46,004 bases of DNA from assembly GCA_000697355.1 (NCBI GenBank), contig JNEN01000781.1:1-46004 (forward strand), written 5' to 3'. The DNA is from Syncephalastrum monosporum B8922 (taxonomy: Eukaryota; Mucoromycota; Mucoromycetes; Mucorales; Syncephalastraceae). The notes under the pieces were generated by a model. That model was not told the DNA's origin and did not search any database. It saw only the letters and a list, made by a program, of their open reading frames with translations. The first letter of the stretch is position 1. Each line of letters opens with the position of its first letter. Positions 22,625 to 34,187 of the stretch are shown here, piece after piece. The position numbers were made by a program, and so were the translations under genes.

Positions 22625-23113
22625 AATGCACTGTCTTACAGCGGATGCACCGGTCCCCATTTCAGAGTTGATCTCAGCGATCATGACATATTATCCCAAT
22701 GGATACCATTTTAATTATGGCGAAAAAGTAAGTCAATATAAAGCTAGATGATAATGCTTTCGATGATTACAGCAGGCATATAGCTGTGCAGTATTTATGC
22801 GGTTGTGTGCTGTGTATTTCGGGTTTTATATGAAGGTAGGATTACGTTACAATATCACGTGTCGATTCGTCAGAGCTACTCAAAACCACACTACCAATAT
22901 TGAATACACTTCTATACAGAAAGACACACATAGAGAGAGAGAGAGGGAAAGGGTAGCTCCATATCTGTCGCATTACACTTAGGAATGTGCACACGCTTTG
23001 ACCCTAGACGCTGAGGTAGAGAAAATCTCGCTTATGCAAGTATTTTTGACAAATATGGTATAAGCCAATCTTCATTGTATTTCTTGGTATTTACTTCTTC
23101 CTCTTGACTCGCC
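22625..23113. other. Intergenic, no gene seen
   Basis: This 489-base stretch holds the 3' flank of the kinase gene and the upstream region of the next gene. It contains a short GAGA run (about 22930-22945). No feature is supported. Confidence 0.5.
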
Positions 23114-24010
23114 ATGGGAGATTCCTCGCTGGACATGTCCACAGCCTCGCTGTTGTCACAGCACCAGCGTAGTGAAAGCAACAGCAGCAGCAGAAGCAGC
23201 AGCAGCAGTAGTAGTAGCAGTAGCAACAATGGCGGCAACGACATTGGCAACAGCAGCAGTGCCGGCCGTGGTGGCAATGGCAACAAGAGCAATCGCAGTA
23301 TTACTTTGGAGAGTCAGCTCTCTACGACAACGTCCGACCTAGATGCATCCCTCGCGAGTTCGGCATCATCACAGCCATCTGTGCCCTCACCACCCTCGCC
23401 TTCTTTGACGGTCCCGCCGAAAGCCATCTCCGAAGAAGAGCCGACTGCGGTAGTCGTGCCTGGCGAGAATCCAGATCGAGAGGAACAAGGAGAACCATCG
23501 AGGCCGCTACCAGTACTTCCTGGCGAGGGTAGTGGTGGATGGTATGCGCAGCTGAAGCGGCTGGTGTATGCTTTGGGACACGTCATGTTTCGAGATAACA
23601 CGCTGCCATTGCTGCTCAACGTGCTGTATCACGGATTGGCAGCGCGCGCCCTGCTGGCGCGATCGAACGAACCCGCCCAGCGTACGGTTCGGTTGCCGGT
23701 CAACAATGGCGTTAATCAACGCGTTGTGATGTCTGCCGTGCACGTGGCGGCAGGCGCATTGCGTGCGCTGGGCACGATGCATCTGGCGCTGACGCTCGTC
23801 CCGGTGTTGGCCCTAAAAGAGAAAAGATTGAACGATGAAAAGAATGCGCTGATGATTCTCAGTGTAGCCTCAGTTGGGCGGGTTTGGGCCGAGGCGCGCT
23901 CAATCTATCATACAGGAGCTGCTTGGCGGGCCATTCGCGAGGTCGGCTCCTTCGATACCCTCATGCTATTCATCAGCCTTGTCGCCCTTGTAAAATCCTT
24001 ACGCCGTTAA
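23114..24010 (+). CDS. Hypothetical membrane protein with Ser/Asn-rich N-terminus
   Basis: Single exon of 298 aa, start ATG in CGCCATGGG. Residues 1-140 are disordered: a long Ser tract coded by AGC/AGT units (about 23180-23225), Asn/Gly repeats, then Ser/Pro. Residues about 145-298 look like a membrane domain with four hydrophobic stretches: TLPLLLNVLYHGLAARALL, VVMSAVHVAAGALRALGTM, HLALTLVPVLAL and a last pair around ALMILSVASVGRVW and DTLMLFISLVALV. The Arg-rich end (KSLRR) suggests a cytosolic tail. I do not recognise the family; a small integral membrane protein of an internal membrane is the most that can be said. Confidence 0.75.
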   Translation: MGDSSLDMSTASLLSQHQRSESNSSSRSSSSSSSSSSNNGGNDIGNSSSAGRGGNGNKSNRSITLESQLSTTTSDLDASLASSASSQPSVPSPPSPSLTVPPKAISEEEPTAVVVPGENPDREEQGEPSRPLPVLPGEGSGGWYAQLKRLVYALGHVMFRDNTLPLLLNVLYHGLAARALLARSNEPAQRTVRLPVNNGVNQRVVMSAVHVAAGALRALGTMHLALTLVPVLALKEKRLNDEKNALMILSVASVGRVWAEARSIYHTGAAWRAIREVGSFDTLMLFISLVALVKSLRR

Positions 24011-24272
24011 TTAATACACTTTCATATGGTACCCGTCTATCAGACACTTCCTGCGCTTTACTTGTAGTGTGTACTCTCAACAGGTGAATATCATGCTATG
24101 TGCTCTTTCAACCTACTGCACCGATTGTCTCCGTAAACGGGAGTGCACCATTTTACGGTGAATGTGTGTAACACGGAAAGGAGAGGTGTTGCGAGATAAT
24201 TTGGTCTGCCCCATTCCTGTTCGGCTTTCTAGTTTTTCCCTTTCATATTCGTCTTATACACAGTGATATTTT

Positions 24273-26908
24273 ATGGCTACAGACGATTCTCTCGTGGAGT
24301 TTCTCAATCAGTCCTTTGGCCAGCCTTCGGAGGTCCAGTCGACACACGTTAAGCAACTTCTGACAGAAAAAGGAGCGCGTCATGCCGATCTGGTCGCCCA
24401 AGTATGAATGTTGCCATCGTCGCTGTCTTTGCATATCGATTAATCTCACCTTTGCTTTTAGCTGAACACGACCAAGACCACTACGCGCGAATCCCTTGTC
24501 GGCCTCTTTCAGAGTGATACGAACGAGCATGCTTCAGCGGATAGCGACTCTCTTGTCCCGAAATTAATCGATCTGGAGACCCAGCATAATGCCTTACAGA
24601 TCGCCATCGCCTGCACCAAGGGCTTGGTGGACGCCCAGGATCTCGAGTATGGCATCTTCTGACGCGTATCCCTGGATATCTACTGATGTGCAAGGATACA
24701 GTGAAAGAGCACGTGCTAGTTTGGCGACAGATATACGAGGGGCCATCGGATGCTACGATCAGCTGATTCAGGTCGCCTCTACGACCCAGAACGCGGTCCA
24801 GGACCAGCTGCCAGGCGCAATGGATCGACTGAGAGCTTTTCCACCTCGACTCTACCAGCACTTGTTTGACATTTTCGCCAAGTGGGTTTCGCATCATATA
24901 AAAGAAGTATCATGTTTTCTCATGATGTTTGCAGAGATTTCCGAGAAACGCTCGACGCGCTATCGTGGCCCACGCCCCTCAAGCCGCCGTATGGATTTGC
25001 TTTGGCCGAGATTCTTCAACACTTCGACGAGAGCTTGCGCCACATGCTATTACTCAAAAGGTGCACTTCCTTTTCATGAGAATGTAGGAATTATCGCTGA
25101 TTTGATCTGCTAGCCCTCGAAAGAGAGACAACACTCAGCTTGCGCCTATCACCATCATGCTCGAAGCACTTACGCTGCGCTTCCGATTCCACTTCGAAGG
25201 CAACAAGCCGACCAACCGTCTTGACAAGGTAAACCGACGCGCCAAAATACAACGGTCCACTGAGAAAAGACCCGACCCAGCCCGAATGGTATCTAGCCCA
25301 TGTACGAAACACAATTGGTCACCACATGGCCTTTTTGGTTGTTACCGTGCAACCCATCGTGAGCGATACGCTAGGCGATGTGTCTGCCAAGGATGCGTTT
25401 ATCGCAGGCATTTTGGAGAACATTTGGCGCAAATTCCAGCACACCGTGCCCAGAATTCTCCACGACCGGGGATGTCTGAGCCACACCATCCACGAAGCCC
25501 TCCTGTTTGACAATAGCCTCATGGAAGATTTTGAATATCGCGGCACGCGCGTTTCGGACTGGATCTTGCAAACACCGACCTGGTTTAGGGCATGGTATCA
25601 AGCTGAGAAAGACTGTAAGTTGTTTCTAGTCATCAATATATATATGTACATGAGCTGAAAGACCTCGAGTTGCCCAGGAACGGTATGACGAGATCATTAC
25701 AGACCTGGCCGCGTTTGAGCCCCACGAAGAATTTCGCTCGGATGACACAAGCAAGGTGCAGCCTACAAACTCAGCTGTCAAAGTGACCAACCTAGTCATG
25801 AATGTAACAGGTACAATGCGAGGAAGATAGCCAAAAGAATAAGAAATTGACGCACTTCTAGAAACGTACAAGCTGCTATCTAATGTGGAGCAACAGCTTA
25901 GGTTTTTCATCACAATTCAGCTCGGGCTTTTAGCCCAATATTATAAGCGCATTAGCACTGCTTTGGATTCGTTTGAGTCAATAACCATGATGCGTGCTGT
26001 GCCTGTGCCAGGTGGTCTTCCCGATGCGGTTACAGGCGTGGTTTCATCTACCGAGACTGGCGGCAGTCTAGCAGCAATGAAGCGCCTGGGCCGCTGGTGG
26101 TCTAGTGCCCGAACAATCCAAGATATCACCCGAGAAATGGCAGATGAAGACGTGAGTAAAACAAAAATTCTATGTCCCTGCGGCCTCATACATCATTATT
26201 TTTGGGTTTTCAAGTTTTTTCTAGATATGCAATACAACGTCCAAGAAAACGCACCCATCGTAGAGTCTATTTTGGCCGACACAACCGACAAACTCCCCTG
26301 GCTGGAAACTTGCAGCGATAATACTAATTTCCTTTCGGTGGCCTCGGACTGCTTTGAAAAACTGTGTCAACGTATCCAGAAACTGCTGGTCAGGATGATG
26401 GTCAAAGAGTGGGCCCAAAATTCCCGTTCCTATACCCGCAAGTACGTAAAACCATCCGCCTTGCAAAACTTTGCATCGTCTCACCGTGCGTGTTATTCAT
26501 GTTACTAGATGGCAGTTGCCGCCTACAGATGTGGCCTCGCTTGATAACCTATCAACCGAACTTTACCAGCCCTTGCAGTCGCTCCAGGTTTCATGTGGCC
26601 ATGTAGCCTCGATCTTGCCCCAGGCCGACTTTTCTTTGCTTCTGCAAGATGTTTACCTCAAGTTAGAAGAATGGCACCTGCGCAACATCATTGCGCCTAA
26701 CCGTCTTGACCGTGACGCACTAAATCAGCTCGAAAGAGATCTTGAGCTTGGTCTGTGGAAGGTGGGTCGTCGCTGGGTGATGAAACCTGAGAACTACATG
26801 AAAAGGTAAGTATTTATTCCGCGTATCCAAAGTTATCTTACACATCATTTGCATAGGCTAAAGACAGAGATCGCCAAGGAGGACAATGATAATATTGGGC
26901 ATAGATAG
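24273..26908 (+). CDS. RINT1/Tip20 family vesicle-tethering protein (Dsl1/NRZ complex)
   Basis: Eleven exons: 24273-24401, 24462-24646, 24702-24881, 24935-25060, 25114-25228, 25281-25614, 25670-25810, 25862-26151, 26215-26441, 26509-26805 and 26857-26908; 691 aa. The RINT1/TIP1 signature is clear: YGFALAEILQHFDESL, then ITIMLEALTLRFRFHF followed by NRLDKPEWYLAHV, which is rebuilt across the 52-base intron 25229-25280. The C-terminal helical half has QLRFFITIQLGLLAQYYKRI, FLSVASDCFEKLCQRIQKLL and LNQLERDLELGLW. Family members belong to the ER tethering complex that receives COPI vesicles from the Golgi. Exons 7 and 9 use less obvious acceptors (CTCGAG, TTCAAG) because only these keep the frame; exon 9's start is the least certain. 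Confidence 0.88.
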
Positions 26909-27352
26909 TAAAATAATAAAATGGCCAAGTTTCCCAGATAACGCGACTTTCATTACTTAATCTTGATATATGCCGTAAGCCGAATTTGGTCATTTCCACG
27001 GTGTAGATGGGGTCTTCCTTATGTGTCTTTTGTTGGCAGACATGTTGGATGTCTAGACGCACATCTGACTTAATATGCTATTTCACGAGATGCCACGCTG
27101 AGTTATCCGTCCCTGGACTCATTCTTCTAAGCCAAGGTACCTGTGTTTCGTCTCTTTCATCCCCATTGTTCCAGTAAACTCTTCGGCTTGCCTGCAAGGC
27201 AACAGAAACGGTCAGCCATGAGAGACGACGGCGTACGTTACGAAACAAAAACAGCGGCAAGATGGTGTTTTAATATGTGTGAATGGTGTCATGTAAATAT
27301 AGGAATGCATGCGAAGGGGAAAACATGATATCAGTGGGCACAAAAACTCCCT
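26909..27352. other. Convergent intergenic stretch
   Basis: This 444-base stretch lies between the 3' ends of the RINT1-like gene and SPB1. It is AT-rich with AATAAT/AATAAA-like motifs just after the first stop. No gene is supported. Confidence 0.5.
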
Positions 27353-30300
27353 CTACTTTTTGCTCTTCTTGGCGCGGCGCTTTTCTGCACGGATCTCCTT
27401 CTTCATGCGTCGGTCGACCATCTTGTAGCGACCCTTTACACCCGTCGGTCGACCCTTGATACCACGGTTGGAGCCCTTGGCCACGACCAGCTTCACTTCC
27501 TTCTTTGGCTTTGACTTGCCTGCACGCGAAATAATGCGGTTAATTGTTTGTACTTTCTCCTTCTCGGTTAAATCCGGGTTATCCGCGATATCGTTGGCTT
27601 TCTGTTGTGCTTTCTGCATGCGTTTCGCCGCCTAAAACGATCGTTTATAGAGAATGTGAGTATATGGCATATCAAGAGCAAAAAAGCCTTCTTTATTGTC
27701 TTACCTTGTGCTTCTTGCGGGCCTTGGCCTCAGCAATCTTCTTGATCGGCCGAGCATCCAGCGCCTTGAGTTTCTCGCGGAGAGCTTTCATGGCTTCTTT
27801 AGTCACAGGCAAATTCGGTTTGTTGTGTCGATTTTCGTCATGGAGGAACCTGAACAAACATCGAATAGCGTTGCAAGTTAAAAAAAAAAACGAACGAAAG
27901 AGGGCGACGATGGGTGATAGTGCGACGTACCATTCCGGAAGATCTTTCTTGTCTCGGAACGCTTCTTTAGTGAACCCACCGTCGATCAAATCTTGCTTCG
28001 ACTTTTCCTTGTTGGCCAGCTGCTTGGCAAGGGTATAAGCTTCCGGTGTGATCAGGCCGGTTTCTACAAGAAATATATGAGCAATCGTGCATAGCAAAAG
28101 TACCCATATTACCTCTTGCTTTCTTGACAGCTTTGGAGTTCGCATCCTCTTTACCGTCCCACATTTCATCGTCGCTAGGTAAACCCTCCTTGGGGTCTAC
28201 CACTTCAAAGTCGCTATCTTCCTCTGCCGAGCTTTCATTGACCAAATCTTCCAGATCTTCTTCAGCCTTGCGTTTGCGGGAGATAACCTTCGACCGCGTC
28301 CGTTCTTCAATGTCGCTCCCTCCTTCATCTTTCTCCTCCTCATCTTCGCTTTCGTCACCGTCGTCTTCGCCCAATAGATCATCGAGACCAGCGCCCTTAA
28401 AAAGGTCTTGGTCAAAGAACATGGCTGCGCCTTTGGTCAGGCCGGTGCTTGTTTTTTGTGCGAGAGCCTTCTTTTCACCCAGGTCATTGAGCAAGGAATG
28501 GTCGCCCCGCACTTCGAGATCGCTGTCACTCTCCTCTTCGTCTTCAGACACAGCATCATCGTCCGTCTCGTCGTCCGAGTCGCTCTCAGATTCGTCATTA
28601 TGCTTCCTGTCAAATCCGTGCCAGTCATCCTGCTGCTGACGATTGAGTTTGGCACGCAATTTAGGATCGCGCTCCATCCGCCGGTCAAGATAGCGCTGAT
28701 ATTCTTCGTTGAGCTGCGCCTCAAGCTCGTCTATTGAAGCATCGCTGTCCTGATCATCATCATCATCATCGGAGACCATGGCATCCATCTCCTGGAAGCG
28801 GTACTTCCGAGGTATCAAGTTCTGTTCGGCGACAATATCTTCTTCCTCTTCGTCCTCAGCCAGCTGATCCGCGAGCTCGTTAGCATTCTCGTCCAGATTT
28901 TTCAGGGCCTGCAGAGGATATTATGGGTTAGTATGATTGCATCATCATCTCACGCGCTTCCCAACTTACGTTCTCCTTGCCAATCTTTTTGATGTTGAAG
29001 AGAGTCTCACCATCAGCGCCGGTCTGATCAGCACCGATATCAGAGGGGGTGGTCATGTTCATCTGCATCTTGTAAATAGCCTTCATTTTCTTTTCGTTGG
29101 CTTTGCGGCGTTCACGTTTCCGACGTGCAGCTTCTTCTTTAGAAAGGTTCTCGAGCTCAGCTTCGAGCTGCTCATCTTCGTCGAGCGGTTCCGTTTCGAC
29201 CACGACCGGTTTCTCTTCCTTGGCCTCATTTTCGATCTTGTATTCCTTTCGGGCAGTCTCGCGCCATTTGAGCAGTTCCTTGAAGTCACGCTTGCCTAGG
29301 ACCTTTAAATCGTCGCAGTTAACCTTGATATCTTCGGTTGTAAAGGACTTGCTGCGCAGTTCTCGTGCTTCGTCCGTCTCAAAAGCGAGCTGGTTGTACG
29401 AGCCCAAGAACGCGATGGGATCTTGGGAGCGAATGAAGTCCATGGCGTCGACTTTTTTGTGCAAGGTGTAGTTGCCTTCCTCATAACCTTCACGCTGGCG
29501 CTTTTTCTTCTCAGGCTTGAAGATATCGAGGGTTCTGGCTGGTGCATTTTGGTCGAGTTCAGAAAAGACAGCCTTCGCATCAAGGAAACGAGGATCGATC
29601 TTTTTAGGCGCAAGGTATTCACGGCAGACAACGAAGATTTCAGCAGAGACGTTACGAGACGAGGCGGGCTTGGTTGCTTCGACTTTGCGGAAGAGCTGTT
29701 GGAAGACCCAGAGCAGCTTGTTGTAGTCCTTGGAGCGGAAAACTTTGGTGACGAAGGTGCCGCCTTTCGTAAGAAACTCGGTCGCAAGTTTCAGTGACAT
29801 GAGCACAAGTTCAGACTGACTGAAGGCATCCTGCGTCCACGCCGTACCAACGTTAGGTGCACCATCGTGAAGGACCCTTGTAATCATAACGGTCAGACGG
29901 TGTCATTCTCGTTGCTGGCTCAATGCTTCTCTCTACTCACACATCGGCTTTCCACGTCTTCATCTGCTGTCTCAGGTTCTGACGACATTTGTCAGTGGTA
30001 ATGTCGTCTTGGAAGGTGATCACATTGGGAATAGGTTTTATCGCAGCCAAATCAACACCTACACAGAGAATGACATGAGGCTTTATAAAGCACGATTTGT
30101 TTGACTTGCATACATACCAATAATCATGCTAGAGGTAGGCATTTGTTTTGCTGCGACCTGAAGCCAGCCGCCAGGAGCAGCGCAAAGATCGATCAAGACT
30201 CGGGCTCTTTCGAGAAACTCATACTTCTTGTTGAGCTGAATGAGCTTAAAAGCTGAACGAGCACGGTAGCCTTGCTCCTTTGCAAGGTGATAGTATTTAT

Positions 30301-30414
30301 CCAAACGACCTGCAGTCCAATGAACAATAAGCAAACTCACTCTTTGTGTACTTTCTCTCCCTGGATCAATTCTTGCTTACCCTTGGACGACTTCTTCTCG
30401 CGGCGTTTACCCAT
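27353..30414 (-). CDS. SPB1: AdoMet-dependent rRNA methyltransferase SPB1 (FtsJ/RrmJ type)
   Basis: Eight exons: 30414-30381, 30309-30118, 30058-29941, 29876-28970, 28908-28113, 28063-27931, 27849-27705 and 27631-27353; 867 aa. The N-terminus is the conserved [20 protein letters not shown]. The FtsJ fold shows [10 protein letters not shown] (catalytic Lys), [15 protein letters not shown] (SAM site), [13 protein letters not shown] (catalytic Asp), [10 protein letters not shown] (Lys) and EIFVVCREY (Glu). The middle has the DUF3381-like region ([12 protein letters not shown]) and long acidic Ser/Asp/Glu stretches. The C-terminus has the Spb1-C domain ([48 protein letters not shown]). In yeast Spb1 methylates the 25S rRNA A-loop in nucleolar pre-60S particles. 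Every family element is present. Confidence 0.95.
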
Positions 30415-31212
30415 CGATCAGTATTAGTAGAAAAGAAAAGTGGAAGGACCCTCTCGAAAATGAGAAAGAAAAAAAAAATTGACAAAAATGGTATCTGGCG
30501 GCAAAAAGAATTTTCTTTTGTTGCCCTTGAATGCGTAAATCAACCGTCGCTGACCTGCATAAATACGCACGCCAAACTATAGCAATCCTACATCAATCCT
30601 ACATAATAATTCTGTCTACATCTCTTCTTGAACTATACATCGCTATAGATCTGTTCCCTTGGGGAAGCGGAGAGAGAGAGAGAGAGAGAGAGCATATATA
30701 TCACCACACCACATACAAGAATAAATGAGGAGGTGTGTCGTATGTGTGTCACATGTATTCAGTGATGGTCCTCATGTATTTGCTTTGCTGAGCGTTCGAA
30801 GCAAGAGAAAATGAATGATAGCCAGTACTAGATTTATTTTCATGGGGGAGATGTTTGATTACTTGGATGTACATAGAATATGTAACCTAAAGTATTTCTG
30901 TTTGTATATATCTCGAACAATAAGTCCAGGGCAAGATAGACGTATGTCATGACACTGCGCTATAAAATTGAAATGCGGCGGTCAAGGCAGAAGCGCGGAC
31001 ATCTTCACCGCAAGTTTGTTAAGCCACCGGGTGGGAACAGGTGTTGTATTTCAGATGTCAAAAACTCCGGGCTGGGTTCAGTTGAATTTTGGGTGAAGCA
31101 CCACCCAAATAAATTCAGCCTCCAATGAACCGTCGATTTTCGATTTTTACAACTCCCCCATACTCCTCTTCTTTTTCCATTAATCTTCAGCTAAACGAAC
31201 CTTCATCCAAAG
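30415..31212. promoter_or_regulatory. Divergent promoter region between SPB1 and ERG6
   Basis: The two genes start back to back, so this 798-base stretch must contain both promoters. Visible features are a GAGA run (about 30670-30692), a TATAAAAT at 30961 and a pyrimidine-rich tract (about 31145-31185) just before the ERG6 ATG. No known operator can be assigned. Confidence 0.55.
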
Positions 31213-32617
31213 ATGACTGCTGGTACCGTCTCTGCACAGCACTCTGAAGACATTGCCTTTGCTCGCGCGCTTCACGGAAAGGAAGTCAAGTCGGGTCTCT
31301 TGTCAAACCTTGCGTCCAAGAACGCCGATGTCCACAATGTTGCCACCGACACTTACTTGAAAATGTGGAAGCAGTCCGACAAGGAGAACCAGGAAGACGA
31401 GGATAACCGTCTCGGCAGCTACACCCAACTCGTCAACTCTTATTACAACCTTGCCACCGACTTTTATGAATACGGTATGTCTCTCATCTTGTCTGTTCCT
31501 GGGAAAGCAAGCAATCCATTGACATTCATCTCTCTTCTTCCAGGCTGGGGTGGCAGCTTCCATTTCTGCCGCTACTATATTGGAGAAGAGTTCTTCCGTG
31601 CCATTGCCCGCCATGAGCACTATCTTGCTGCTAACATTGGTATCAAGCGTGGCATGCGCGTGCTCGATATCGGTTGCGGTGTCGGTAAGCCAATCGACGG
31701 CGGGATCGGGCCCCGCTCCTTCCATCAATGAGTTACTGATGAACGGGCTTTTTCTTCTATTGTTTAAGGCGGTCCTGCCCGTGAGATTGCAGAATTTACT
31801 GGTGCTCACATCACTGGCCTCAACAACAACGCTTATCAAGTCCAGCGTGCCCTCCATTATGCAAAGAAGCAGGGTCTCCAGGACCAGACTGATTTTGTCA
31901 AGGTAAATTCCTCTCAATGGCGCAGACACGGTTGGACTTGACGGTTTTTTTTTTAATAGGGTAACTTCATGGAGATTCCTTTCGAGGACAACTCACTGGA
32001 TGCGATCTACGCCATCGAGGCCACCTGCCACGCCCCCACCTTTGAAGGTGTATACGGTGAAGCTTTCCGTGTATTGAAGCCGGGTGCCAAGTTTGGTTGC
32101 TATGAGTGGTGTATGACTGACTCTTATGATGAAAGCAACCCTGAGCACCGCCGTATTGCTCACGGTATTGAGGTAAAACGAGAGAAAGAAATTAAGGTCA
32201 AAGGACAAGGCATCAACAAAGTATCGTTTTTCCTTATAGCGAGGAAACGGCATTCCCAAGATGCGCCCCATCGCCGAGTGCCTCCAGGCTCTGAAGAACG
32301 TTGGTTTTGAGATCGAGATGCACGAGGACTTGGCTGCGCTTGGCGACGAGATCAAATGGTACTATCCTTTGGAAGGCGATATCCGTAAGTGCCAGACTGT
32401 CCGTGATGTGTTCACGACGATGGCCATGACGAAAGCCGGCCGATTCACGACCACCAACTTTTGCCGTGTGCTTGAGAAGGTCGGACTTGCTCCCAAGGGC
32501 ACAGTTGAGACTCAAAAGTTTCTTGAGCAGGCTGCTGACTCTCTTGTTGAGGGTGCGCAAAAAAACCTCTTCACCCCCATGTTTTTCTTTGTGGCTAAGA
32601 AGCCTGAGAATGCTTAA
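31213..32617 (+). CDS. ERG6: Sterol 24-C-methyltransferase ERG6
   Basis: Five exons: 31213-31474, 31544-31684, 31769-31902, 31960-32172 and 32240-32617; 375 aa, the usual Erg6 length. The protein shows [20 protein letters not shown] (sterol methyltransferase region I), then [19 protein letters not shown] (SAM-binding motif I), [28 protein letters not shown] and [15 protein letters not shown]. The C-terminal Sterol_MT_C part contains [20 protein letters not shown]. The enzyme adds the C-24 methyl group of ergosterol from SAM, normally on zymosterol or a related sterol at the ER or lipid droplets. All splice junctions are GT-AG and phase-consistent. Confidence 0.96.
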
Positions 32618-34187
32618 TTCTAAGTTGTCGTTTCGATTTTTCTAGTTTAGCTCAAATTCTTTTTTTTTTTACTCTCTTCACTTCATTACATATCCTTGTT
32701 ACATACTACAGATACTATTCACTTCTATAATTAAAGCAACGTAGTTCCGGTGACACTCCACATATGGCACGGTTAGCAGACACTGTATCGTGCCCGTAAA
32801 CATGAAAAGGATGATCTTTTCTTTATTTATATTCTTGTTACGGTTAACTAGCCTACGAAATTTCGTTCCGAAATCAGTTCTCGTGGACTACCCTTCATTT
32901 TTAATATACATACCGGCGTGGGGTCGTTGATGCGCGCTCACGGCGCGCTGCCGCCGCCTCACCTGAACTGAATACACGTTTGAGTCACAGTGGCGCATTA
33001 CCCAGTTGCAAAACACTTACCGGTGGGCGGGGAGCAGACATTTGGCGCAGAGGCGATGTCTATGAAGGTGTTTTCAACGGTGGCCACCATCGCCGGCTAG
33101 TGGGTCGCAAGCGGGAAAGAAGAAAGGCAGAGGAGGCGGAGAGGAAGAGACGTAAAGGGGACGCGAGAAAGGAGCGGAACTGAAACGAGTGTTAATGTCT
33201 CATATTCATTGCATAGACCTGAATCTGTTTCACTTACAGGCAGAGGAAAAAGCGGAAAGAACGTGGAAGAGGCGCGAGCGGAAGAGAAGACAGGAGGAGA
33301 GGCGAGCAAGAAGACGGCAAGCTAAGTATACATTCAGAAGGAGGTTAGTGTTGTCCAAGACCATGTACTATTGACGCGAGAACTTACTGTCATACACACC
33401 GGTGCAGTAGGGGGCAGGCAACCGGTGGCAGAGGGACTTTGGGGAATGTAGTGGTCTATGTTGCACTTCTTATTAGTTTATACTTGTAACCAAAATCCTT
33501 TCGTATATACTTGCCAGCGTAAGACTTGACCAGGGTAAGAAGAAGAAGAAAGGTAGACGTGAGAGAAAACAAAAGACCTTTTATGAGAAAGAGCGCGTGT
33601 CAATCGACATTCATGCAAGAACACCGGCGGGCTGTGCCAATGGGAAAGGAGAAGTAAAAGATAAGGACCTGACAGGGATTGACGTCGAGCTTTTTTCCAA
33701 GTTTCATAGGTTCCATTGGCTAACCAAGCTATCACGCAATCCACGTTTTACCAATGGGGAAAAAGAGCTCAAAGATATGGTCCCTGACAGGTATTGACGT
33801 CAGGTATCTTTCGCGTTTCAGAGGATTCATTGGCCTACTTTACCATCACGCGCTTCACACTTACTGAAGAACACGGGTAAGATACCTTGATGAAGATTGA
33901 CGTCAGGTGCCGTTCGCAGCTCAAAGTGATCCACTTTGGCAGACGCCCTGCCCGGCAATTGAACCGGGGTCTTTTGTGTCTTGCTTATGTAATTATGGAT
34001 GTACGGAATATTAAGATTATTATATATAGATGTCAGAGAGGTTATACCTACGTGCACTGCAACTATCGGAGCACTTCTTTTACAGCGTTAGTGAACTGCT
34101 TGGGAACTCAATGGAAACATTTATTTTGTAAATGGAGGCATAGGTAAGTAGGTACAGCGCTACACGCGTATCAGACTTTTTTGGTCG
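32618..34187. other. Intergenic with purine-rich and CRE-like repeat sequence
   Basis: This 1570-base stretch lies between the ERG6 stop and the 2H-like gene stop. A short ORF at 32980-33183 and another at 33189-33374 are Arg/Lys/Glu-rich and lie in a purine-rich tract. They have a possible intron-like joint but a stop before any usable donor, so I do not call a gene. The repeat series at 33600-33960 is listed separately. Confidence 0.4.
33640..33960. repeat. Degenerate tandem repeat with ATTGACGTC boxes
   Basis: The nonamer ATTGACGTC occurs at 33678-33686, 33793-33801 and 33896-33904, spaced by 115 and 103 bases. Around the first two copies the order CCAATGGG, GACAGG(G/T)ATTGACGTC, TTTC and CATTGGC recurs, so these look like diverged copies of a unit of roughly 110 bases. 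The box contains the TGACGTC core of CRE/bZIP sites. Confidence 0.65.

Noticed and set aside
33043..33075. TGGCGCAGAGG resembling a tRNA A-box
   Set aside because: No B-box follows at the right distance and no cloverleaf pairs.
32980..33374. Two Arg/Lys/Glu-rich ORFs with a GTGTTA...TTACAG stretch between them
   Set aside because: The first frame stops before the possible donor and the composition simply follows a purine-rich tract.
33945..33990. On the minus strand CCCCGGTTCAATTGCCGGG looks like a tRNA T-arm
   Set aside because: The stem leaves an eight-base loop and no acceptor, D or anticodon arm lies upstream.
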